From: an uncultured Bacteroidaceae bacterium
GTDB lineage: Bacteria; Bacteroidota; Bacteroidia; Bacteroidales; Bacteroidaceae
NCBI GenBank assembly: GCA_934426255.1
Contig: CAKRYD010000016.1
Coordinates: 1 to 57,743, forward strand
Direction: 5' to 3'
Length of the DNA stretch: 57,743 nt
Shown: piece after piece, positions 51,726 to 57,743 of the stretch
Layout: each line of letters begins with the position of its first letter
Position numbering within the stretch: the first letter of the stretch is position 1
Made by a program: the position numbers and the translations under genes
Notes under the pieces: generated by a model
What the model was told of the DNA's origin: nothing
What the model saw: only the letters and a program-made list of their open reading frames with translations
Databases searched by the model: none

Positions 51726-51901
51726 TGGCAATGCCGATATTAAACATGAGAGGCTCCCGAGAACTATCCGGGAGCCTCTTCCTTACTATTTGATGACTTG
51801 CGATATACTATCTGAGAAGCTCTCATGTACTACCCGAGAGGCTCCCACATAGTATATAGGAAGCTCTCAGATAGAACATGAGAAGCCTCAACTCAGTATA
51901 T
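51726..51901. repeat. Array of eight degenerate 22-nt repeats (copy B)
   Basis: Units begin at 51726, 51748, 51770, 51792, 51814, 51836, 51858 and 51880. The core approaches GAGARGCYTCC; the rest is A/T-rich, often ending in TATAT or ACAT. As in the array at 9800-9975, every unit has pyrimidine at positions 7 and 10. The first units of both arrays resemble each other (TATTAAACAT versus CATTAAATCC at the end). Units 2 and 3 form an 11-bp stem (51749-51759 with 51769-51779) that is a plausible terminator for the lipoprotein gene. The array ends at the exact edge of an IS982 transposase remnant. Confidence 0.7.
51749..51780 (+). terminator. Terminator-like hairpin within the repeat array
   Basis: AGAGGCTCCCG (51749-51759) and CGGGAGCCTCT (51769-51779) form an 11-bp stem with a 9-nt loop, followed by TTCCTT. 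It is about 100 bases after the lipoprotein stop. Confidence 0.5.
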
Positions 51902-52117
51902 TGTCTTTTCTTGATAGAAATGCTTCAGACAACGGTAGCCCGAGTCATGGAAAAGTATCATGATGAGCATGATTCCAGCCTTTGACATTGTTGAATCACG
52001 GTGATATGCACGCTTGTTTGCAGGCTTAAGCGTATATCTTGCCATCATTGCATCAAAAAACTTGCAGAAATCATCTGCCATACAAAACAATTCTATAACT
52101 TTGCTCTCGGTGATCAT
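51893..52117 (-). pseudogene. IS982-family transposase, N-terminal remnant
   Basis: The 74-residue reading frame matches the start of IS982-type transposases known from Bacteroides: KVIELFCMADDFCKFFDAMM, LKPANKRAYHRDSTMSKAGI and LIMILFHDSGYRCLKHFY. The intact enzyme would be about 290 residues and carry the catalytic DDE residues; these are missing. Homology stops at about residue 71 (position 51905), four bases from the edge of the 22-nt array. No second end or inverted repeats were found. The lack of a full element shows it cannot move by itself. Confidence 0.75.
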
Positions 52118-52227
52118 AGCGATTATTGTTCAATTTCTTTGTTTTCGTAACTATAAAGATACAACAATTTTCGCTAATCACCAAAATTACAAATGATTGT
52201 ATTTCGTCGAACTCACATTAAATAAGA

Positions 52228-53421
52228 ATGAAGACACTTATCCTATTTTTATGGATGGTCGCTTTTTGTAATACCAATAGTATTGCAGAAAGCCTTCAAT
52301 TACTTTGTGCTGATTCGAACCGCTTTAGGACTACTCTGTTACGACATTTCCAACCTTGGATCCAAAAGGAACTCACAGGAAAGGTCTTAGTCAGAGATGG
52401 CGATGATAGCCAAAGATACGCAGCTGCAGACTCTAGTATTTCTGCATTCCTTCCATACCATGTAGAGTTTGACAACCTTTATGAGCCGGCGCATTATGTT
52501 ACGTATAAAGGTTTTACTATCCTGTTCATACGCCACCTTATCTTTGATATGGGACGCAAGGAATTTGTAGAAGATGACCTCATTGAATATATCATGGCTG
52601 TCTTTACAAACGAAGGTAAATTGACCGACCATAAAATTATCGGAAAAGACGGATGGACTGACTTCACAGACATTAGGGGACATATCAACAAACTCATATG
52701 CAAACAGGGGTATTTGCCCTTATCCGAATATTCGCTGTATAATGATTTGCCTTTCATCGTCACCACTCATGAATATACCTTCACCGATGAAGGGCTTATC
52801 ATTGACAGAGTTGTAGGAACACCGAAAAAGGAAATAAGGAACCCCCGATTCCCGGCCAAAAAGGACGCACCATTCAAAGGGCTTTTGGCCTTGTTCCAAC
52901 GCTGGCAAAAAAGCGGCCTTGACAGGTCTGTATTCTGCTCTCCATCTGAAGAAGAAAACCGTTTGGAAATAGGCAGAGAATACGAGCACCTGATTCCGGG
53001 ATTTCTAAATAGGACGAGTGAGACGGAAGAAATATGGTGGAAACCGGGACAATACATTGAGTTGGATTCGGTGTATGTCCTGTTCGCAGCAAGGATATGC
53101 AACCCAAGCTATCCGTGCTGTGAATTTCGTATAATGACCTATACAAAAGAGGGGAAGCCAATAGACAGCCGGTGCATTTCGCGGGAAGGAGACATTTGGC
53201 AGGATGACATTAATGCATCGGCAAAACCATTGGCCTTAGCCGTCAGACAATGGGAAATTGATGGCAGGGAAGTAAATGAAGCCACGAAGCATCCGAAAGT
53301 GACGACAACGCTATTCAGCATAGGACAGGATGGTAAAATTACAGAACAGTCGTTGCGGGAGGGTAATTGCCCGTCCTATATCAACCTGAAAGCTATGCGG
53401 GCAGAATGGAGCAACAATTAA
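52228..53421 (+). CDS. Secreted protein with two repeated halves, unknown function
   Basis: The 397-residue protein has a signal peptide (MKTLILFLWMVAFCNTNSIA). I do not recognise it. Two halves look like copies of one domain: FRTTLLRHFQPWIQ near residue 33 corresponds to FKGLLALFQRWQ near 215; YVTYKGFTILFIRHLIF corresponds to YIELDSVYVLFAARIC; and AVFTNEGKLTDHKIIGKDGW corresponds to MTYTKEGKPIDSRCISREGD. No catalytic motif is evident. Probably periplasmic. It ends 39 bases before a TPR lipoprotein gene and both probably share a transcript. Confidence 0.75.
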   Translation: MKTLILFLWMVAFCNTNSIAESLQLLCADSNRFRTTLLRHFQPWIQKELTGKVLVRDGDDSQRYAAADSSISAFLPYHVEFDNLYEPAHYVTYKGFTILFIRHLIFDMGRKEFVEDDLIEYIMAVFTNEGKLTDHKIIGKDGWTDFTDIRGHINKLICKQGYLPLSEYSLYNDLPFIVTTHEYTFTDEGLIIDRVVGTPKKEIRNPRFPAKKDAPFKGLLALFQRWQKSGLDRSVFCSPSEEENRLEIGREYEHLIPGFLNRTSETEEIWWKPGQYIELDSVYVLFAARICNPSYPCCEFRIMTYTKEGKPIDSRCISREGDIWQDDINASAKPLALAVRQWEIDGREVNEATKHPKVTTTLFSIGQDGKITEQSLREGNCPSYINLKAMRAEWSNN

Positions 53422-53460
53422 AACCATGTTTTATTTAGTGAAACCCAATAATACTCGGCT

Positions 53461-54102
53461 ATGTTTAAACAACTTACATTTTTTCTTATTTCATTATGTA
53501 TAGGCGTTGTTTGTGCCTCATGTACGAGGGAGAACAAGAGTGCCAAAGTGCAGCAAACGAAGTCATCGTCAGTCAGCCAAGGCAAGGATGCAAAATATGA
53601 TTCGCTTGAATACAAGCTCAAACGTTTCAAATTCATTCTTAGCAATATTATGGCGGCAAAAATCAATGCCGACAGTTTGGACGAAGCTCTTACTTTGGCC
53701 AATTATCTGCAATTGCTCACGCCTGATGATCCACAAATCATCTTTAGCAAGGGATTGATTTTGGAGAGGCAAGGTCATAGGGACAGGGCTGTCCACTATT
53801 ACCGCAAAGCATGTTTAATCTATGATTCCTTGGGCGCGGATACGATATATACACATGCCATCAATCGTGCCGCATGCATACAGGCCGCTTATGGTGAAAA
53901 GGCCTATCGCAAGGAGATAAAGGCCATTTGGAGGAAGCACAAGAAAAATGTCTATAAAGATTGGGACAAATTGTCAGACGAAGACTGGCATTTATTGTGG
54001 GATAACTTTGATTACAGGGAGATCAGTTATTGCACTCTTGCACCGATTGAGATCAGCAAGATCAATAAAATTCTTTATGGGGTGGAATTGGAGGATAAAT
54101 AG
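53461..54102 (+). CDS. TPR-like lipoprotein
   Basis: The 213-residue protein has a signal sequence with a lipobox (FLISLCIGVVCASC, Cys21). A Ser/Lys-rich linker follows, then helical pairs at about residues 58-125: LDEALTLANYLQLLTPDDPQ and GLILERQGHRDRAVHYYRKA, the spacing of tetratricopeptide repeats. The C-terminal part is rich in Trp, Lys and Asp (KNVYKDWDKLSDEDWHLLWD). Probably in the periplasm, anchored to the outer membrane. Partner unknown, perhaps the repeated-domain protein upstream. Confidence 0.7.
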   Translation: MFKQLTFFLISLCIGVVCASCTRENKSAKVQQTKSSSVSQGKDAKYDSLEYKLKRFKFILSNIMAAKINADSLDEALTLANYLQLLTPDDPQIIFSKGLILERQGHRDRAVHYYRKACLIYDSLGADTIYTHAINRAACIQAAYGEKAYRKEIKAIWRKHKKNVYKDWDKLSDEDWHLLWDNFDYREISYCTLAPIEISKINKILYGVELEDK

Positions 54103-54277
54103 TCTCGTCTACTATTCAATAGAAAGAAGCGGTCATGCAAAATTGCGGTCGACTAATAAAGTAGCAACCCGAACTATTTGCCTGAATGATATTGCATATA
54201 GAGATACAATTGGCGTTTTTTATATTGTAAACAACTGCATTCAGAACAAAGCAAGCTGAATGGTGCCAATCATTCTC

Positions 54278-54663
54278 TCAAGTCTCAACGCAGAGAACTG
54301 ACAGATAGCTTTTCAATGAGGTATGGCTGTGGCGGAACGTGCTGGCTACCCGAAATCATCACGGGCACCGTGCGGTAACGCCCTGCATACTCGCGGTTGA
54401 TACCGTGTAGGACAAGAGCGTGTATTTCCTTTATTGTACGCTCTGTTATCTCTAAATCGTTCTTTGCAAAATCTTTGATGTAATCTATGGCCTCGGCATG
54501 GTTTATGGCCTCCAAGTGTTCTCGCATTGACTTGCCGGCAATGGTCACGCCCTTATTCACGACAAGTTCTGTTTCCTGCAACGTGAGCGTATTCCCCTCA
54601 ATTCCGTTGCTCTCGTATGTGTATTCAATGGCAAAAGCCTCATCTATTTTTCAGAGCATCAGC
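54278..54663 (-). pseudogene. Deleted, frameshifted copy of fic
   Basis: The region 54239-54663 is about 97% identical to the intact fic gene and its flank (55925-56649), with nine base differences over 345 bases. Exactly 299 bases are missing between two copies of CTTTTCAATGAG (55994-56005 and 56293-56304 in the intact copy); only one copy remains here. The loss removes the catalytic HPFxDGNGR motif. A two-base deletion in a T run (T5 instead of T7) adds a frameshift near the 5' end. The longest remaining frame starts at 54581 (MQETELVVNK) and ends in LSVSSLR. It cannot act as a Fic enzyme. Confidence 0.85.
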
Positions 54664-55781
54664 TCCCGTTTCAGCCATATTTGCAACACCGGGTCTGTAA
54701 TCGCGACCTGGCGCTTCTCAATCTCAATAAGTTCCTTTTTAATCAATGCACACTTTATGATGTTGACATTGGCCGAAGAACCGAGCTGATACTTTTGCAA
54801 AACAGCCTGCGTTGTAAATTCGCTGTGAATCCCATTTGTCACAGCTCGCAGGAAATTCATCTGATAGGTCGTGAGGCTTTCCGTCAGCTTCTCGAACAAG
54901 GGCGTATTCTGGTCTATAAGATCCTGACAGGCTGCTTCAAAATCTTGTTCTGTGGCCGTTTTATCCGTACGTATCCAGACCAGCCAGGCCAACTGCTGTA
55001 CATATGAAGAATGATTATCGACTTTGTGACAAATTAATTCGGCAAGCTCTTTTGAAATATGTTTGCCTGTTGCCTCGAAACGACCGCATATATAGTCAAT
55101 CCAATTAGTAGTTGCTATCTTCTGCAAATAGATGGCATCACCAAACTTGTAAAACGGCAGGCTCTTTTTCTCGAACAATTCATTCATCAAATGTTTCTTA
55201 CTTCCAAACAAACAATAAGATACTGATTTCTGCAACTGCCATACCGAGCGAAGCCGCTTTTGGAAAATCTTTGAATCCTTGAACTCGGCTATCTGCTGAA
55301 ACTCGTCAATGGAAACAACAATGCGGCAACCCTTCTTTCGGGCTATCTTTTCGGGAAGTTGCAAAATTTCCTCCACATCGCTGTTCTTTGGATTTATTTC
55401 AAGTGATATGGAAAAATCAGTCATCGGATCGACACCCATCGAAATTCGGGGACTGATACGCGAAAGAAACGATTTGATATATTCCAGCCATTCGTCCACT
55501 TTAGATGATGTTTGCTTTAGAACGGCAGAAGCAAAAGCTTCATAAAAATCACTGTCACTACGACAAGAAAAGACATCAAGATATACCATCTTCAATTGAT
55601 CAGACTGCGCTAAACCACAGACTTTTCTGACCAACGATGTTTTTCCCCAACGACGGGGTGAAATCAATACGGTATTCACTCCATTATGGAAATTCAACAG
55701 CAAACGTTCTGTTTCTTTCTCACGATCGGTAAAGTTATCGCCCGAAGTGGCAATACCGAAGACAAAAGGCTTATTCTCCAT
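54651..55781 (-). CDS. AAA family ATPase (archaeal-type ATPase family)
   Basis: The 376-residue protein has a Walker A ISPRRWGKTSLVRKV near residue 40 and Walker B CRIVVSIDEFQQIAEF near residue 155, with an arginine-rich sensor area (SKIFQKRLRSVWQLQKSVSY). The C-terminal half includes SVQQLAWLVW-like SSYVQQLAWLVWIRTDKTAT and a winged-helix-like end (YQMNFLRAVTNGIHSEFTTQ). This pattern fits ATPases of the archaeal ATPase family, whose role is unclear. The last codons, LML and the stop, lie in sequence shared with the fic copies, so the C-terminus has probably been replaced. Own promoter. Confidence 0.85.
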   Translation of the reverse strand: MENKPFVFGIATSGDNFTDREKETERLLLNFHNGVNTVLISPRRWGKTSLVRKVCGLAQSDQLKMVYLDVFSCRSDSDFYEAFASAVLKQTSSKVDEWLEYIKSFLSRISPRISMGVDPMTDFSISLEINPKNSDVEEILQLPEKIARKKGCRIVVSIDEFQQIAEFKDSKIFQKRLRSVWQLQKSVSYCLFGSKKHLMNELFEKKSLPFYKFGDAIYLQKIATTNWIDYICGRFEATGKHISKELAELICHKVDNHSSYVQQLAWLVWIRTDKTATEQDFEAACQDLIDQNTPLFEKLTESLTTYQMNFLRAVTNGIHSEFTTQAVLQKYQLGSSANVNIIKCALIKKELIEIEKRQVAITDPVLQIWLKRELML

Positions 55782-55801
55782 TATTCATACAAAATCAGAG
55801 G

Positions 55802-55832
55802 CAAAGATAGGTAATAAAATTATTACTAACAA
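55802..55832 (-). promoter_or_regulatory. Promoter and palindrome of the AAA ATPase gene
   Basis: Minus-strand TTG (55832-55830), 20 bases, TATCTTTG (55809-55802). The spacer contains GTAATAA-AA-TTATTAC (55811-55826), an inverted repeat in the ideal place for a repressor. Confidence 0.6.
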
Positions 55833-55962
55833 CATTATTACTAATTATTGCTGTCCGGTAAAACTACAAACAGCATAAATATCCTGACAGGCAATCAGAC
55901 AAAAAGATATCGTAGATTAGACGTATTCAAAACAAAGCAAGCTGAATGTGCCAATCATTCTC

Positions 55963-56730
55963 TCAAATCTCAACGCCGAGAACTGACAGATAACTTTTCA
56001 ATGAGAATATTTCGGCCTCAACAACGAGTCTTTGAAATGGCACAGGATCTGTATGTGAGGCTTCAAGTGCGAAGTAATATGCACGGCGCGTGTCATTGTC
56101 TCCTTTGAGGTTCACGATGGTGTAGCCGTGGCGCAACAGGCAAAGGTTCATCAGCAATCTTGAAGTGCGTCCGTTACCATCAATAAATGGATGAATGCGT
56201 ACAAGTTCATCGTGAAGATAGGCCGCTATCAACATGGGATGCACTTTTTCTTTTTCCATCTCTTTGAATCTTATCATGAAGTCTTCCATCTGCTTTTCAA
56301 TGAGGTATGGCTGTGGCGGAACGTGCTGGCTACCCGAAATCATCACGGGCACCGTGCGGTAACGCCCTGCATACTCGCGGTTGATACCGTGTAGGACAAG
56401 AGCGTGTATTTCCTTTATTGTACGCTCTGTTATCTCTAAATCGTTCTTGGCAAAATCTTTGATATAATCTATGGCCTCGGCATGGTTTATGGCCTCCAAG
56501 TGCTCTCGCATTGACTTGCCGGCAATGGTTACACCCTTGTTCACGACAAGTTCTGTTTCCTGCAACGTGAGCGTATTCCCCTCAATTCTGTTGCTCTCAT
56601 ATGTGTATGCAATGGCAAAAGCCTCATCTATTTTTTTCAGAGCATCAGCAGGAAGAGGACGAAGCGCAGCCAAACGTGCTTTCAGAGAGTCGCATTCCAG
56701 CAATAGCTTTTTCAGTTCTTCTGTCACCAT
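55963..56730 (-). CDS. Fic family AMPylase-type protein
   Basis: Fic proteins transfer AMP or related groups to a hydroxyl of a target protein. This 255-residue protein has the full catalytic motif HPFIDGNGRTSR near residue 180. The N-terminal segment TYESNRIEGNTLT contains the (S/T)xxxE(G/N) inhibitory motif on the same chain, which places it in the class II Fic group. The preceding flap region is VLHGINREYAGRYRTVPVMI. Targets are unknown; such genes may be self-contained toxin-like or stress regulators. A deleted copy lies 1.3 kb to the left. Own -7 element at 56759-56766. Confidence 0.92.
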   Translation of the reverse strand: MVTEELKKLLLECDSLKARLAALRPLPADALKKIDEAFAIAYTYESNRIEGNTLTLQETELVVNKGVTIAGKSMREHLEAINHAEAIDYIKDFAKNDLEITERTIKEIHALVLHGINREYAGRYRTVPVMISGSQHVPPQPYLIEKQMEDFMIRFKEMEKEKVHPMLIAAYLHDELVRIHPFIDGNGRTSRLLMNLCLLRHGYTIVNLKGDNDTRRAYYFALEASHTDPVPFQRLVVEAEIFSLKSYLSVLGVEI

Positions 56731-56758
56731 GGTCTATATTAGATTGTCACTGTGGATG

Positions 56759-56766
56759 CAAAGGTA
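56759..56766 (-). promoter_or_regulatory. -7 element of fic
   Basis: TACCTTTG on the minus strand, 29 bases before the ATG at 56730. Confidence 0.55.
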
Positions 56767-56790
56767 CCTATATTTCTGCAAATACAATCA

Positions 56791-56822
56791 TGGCCGCACT
56801 TGTTCGATAACAAATGCGGCCA
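56791..56822 (-). terminator. Terminator hairpin after wecB
   Basis: TGGCCGCA (56791-56798) pairs with TGCGGCCA (56815-56822), with TTGTT/AACAA continuing inside after one mismatch. It lies 38 bases past the wecB stop. T-tail on the minus strand is modest. Confidence 0.6.
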
Positions 56823-56859
56823 CACCAATCAGCCACCGGTTCTTACGAATCGGAAAGCT

Positions 56860-57743
56860 CTATCTCAAAGCATCGATAATCCTTTCGCAGGCCAGACCGT
56901 CACCATAGGGATTGACAGCCTTGCTCATCGCATCATAATACTCTTTGTCGTCAATCAGCCGCGACACCTCACTTACTATCTTGTCATAGTCCGTGCCCAC
57001 CAGCTTCACAGTACCGGCCGAAAGGGCTTCGGGACGCTCCGTCGTGTCGCGCATCACCAGCACAGGCTTGCCCAATCCCGGAGCCTCTTCCTGAATACCG
57101 CCCGAATCGGTCAATACAATCGTGCTCTTCTCCATCAGATAAACGAAACTCAGATATTCCAACGGTTCGATAAAGAACATATTGCCTAATCCCTGCAGGT
57201 TCTCGCCAAACACCTCGTGAATAGGTTTCCTTACATTCGGATTCAGGTGCATCGGATAGACGAAATCCACATCGGGATATTTCTTCGTCAGATCCTTGAT
57301 GGCCGTACACATGTGGATGAAGCCCTCGCCGAAGTTCTCGCGCCTGTGGCCGGTTATCAGCACCAGTTTGCGGCCGCTGTCAAGACGATTCACGTCATAG
57401 CCGGCATTGCACAGCACGGCCTCCAGTTGCGCATCCAAAGCCTTGTCCTTCTTGATTTTGTCCACCACCAGATAAAGGGCGTCTATCACCGTGTTGCCCG
57501 TCACCGTAATCTTGGCCGCATCCACATTCTCCTTCAACAGGTTGTCACGGCTCAAAGGAGTCGGGGCAAAGTCGTAGGTAGCAATGCGGCCCGTAATCTG
57601 ACGGTTCATTTCCTCGGGCCACGGACTGTAGATATTGCCCGTACGCAGACCGGCCTCCACATGCCCCACCGGTATCTGCTGATAAAAAGCAGCCAGGGCG
57701 GCCGCCATGCTCGTCGTGGTGTCGCCATGCACCAGCACCACAT
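56860..57743 (-). CDS. wecB: UDP-N-acetylglucosamine 2-epimerase, partial
   Basis: The enzyme interconverts UDP-GlcNAc and UDP-ManNAc for surface polysaccharide synthesis. The first 80 or so residues are beyond the right edge; about 293 remain to the stop. Family motifs: VLVHGDTTTSMAAALAAF at the left, GHVEAGLRTGNIYSPWPEEM, VTGNTVIDAL, LITGHRRENFGEG and LTDSGGIQEEAPGLGKPVLV, then RDTTERPEAL. These are the typical substrate-contact segments. The gene is followed by a hairpin at 56791-56822. No other polysaccharide genes are visible, but the window stops here. Confidence 0.95.
   Translation of the reverse strand, partial: VVLVHGDTTTSMAAALAAFYQQIPVGHVEAGLRTGNIYSPWPEEMNRQITGRIATYDFAPTPLSRDNLLKENVDAAKITVTGNTVIDALYLVVDKIKKDKALDAQLEAVLCNAGYDVNRLDSGRKLVLITGHRRENFGEGFIHMCTAIKDLTKKYPDVDFVYPMHLNPNVRKPIHEVFGENLQGLGNMFFIEPLEYLSFVYLMEKSTIVLTDSGGIQEEAPGLGKPVLVMRDTTERPEALSAGTVKLVGTDYDKIVSEVSRLIDDKEYYDAMSKAVNPYGDGLACERIIDALR

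Noticed and set aside
54285..54581. Intact small antitoxin-like gene of 98 codons
   Set aside because: It is the residual frame of the deleted fic copy, with a frame change after the deletion point and no catalytic motif.

Overview
The window is a stretch of a Bacteroidales chromosome, most likely Prevotellaceae or a close relative. The clues are the -7 element TAnnTTTG upstream of many genes (several with a TTTG or TTG 19-21 bases further up), weak Shine-Dalgarno sites, and families largely confined to Bacteroidota (DUF3078, DUF4831, DUF4494, DUF6057, HU-HIG, FISUMP lipoproteins, a T9SS-like C-terminal domain). Genus assignment is inference; no rRNA is present.

Layout. 1-523: partial W/Y-rich secreted protein. 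743-6967: leftward operon purF-like, carA, carB, linking glutamine amide nitrogen to carbamoyl phosphate and to PRPP amidotransfer. 7227-8987: divergent DXS-like transketolase. 9298-9687: HU-like protein. 9800-9975: array of eight degenerate 22-nt repeats. 9996-12285: leftward DUF3078 outer-membrane protein with two small genes. 12396-19096: rightward pyrG, yidC, S9 peptidase, family 2 glycosyltransferase. 19258-27056: eight leftward genes with very small gaps (nnr, DUF4831, Gfo/Idh/MocA, small membrane protein, Gfo/Idh/MocA, double DUF1080, ApbE-like), which look like an extracytoplasmic 3-keto-glycoside pathway joined to metabolite repair and a flavin transferase relative. 27350-27422: tRNA-Thr(CGU). 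27659-28348: DnaJ-type co-chaperone. 28378-35275: leftward operon of a CotH-kinase surface protein with T9SS-like tail, DUF6057 membrane protein, CxxCH propeller lipoprotein and nudC. 35647-41558: gltB-gltD with an elaborate promoter region. 41727-49368: rightward housekeeping genes (amidase, MCE protein, dnaA, DUF4494, YggS, aminotransferase, LolC/E-like permease).

49400-56730 is accessory: FISUMP lipoprotein, a second eight-unit 22-nt array that abuts an IS982-type transposase remnant, a secreted protein with two repeated halves, a TPR lipoprotein, and a block in which an AAA ATPase lies between a deleted fic copy and an intact fic gene. The right edge holds most of wecB.

The observations that look newest are the two phased 22-nt arrays, both between convergent 3' ends and both eight units long; the CotH/DUF6057/CxxCH/NudC operon; the ApbE-like gene at the end of the 3-keto-glycoside operon; and the fic-ATPase-fic rearrangement, in which the fic remnant supplies the stop codon of the ATPase.
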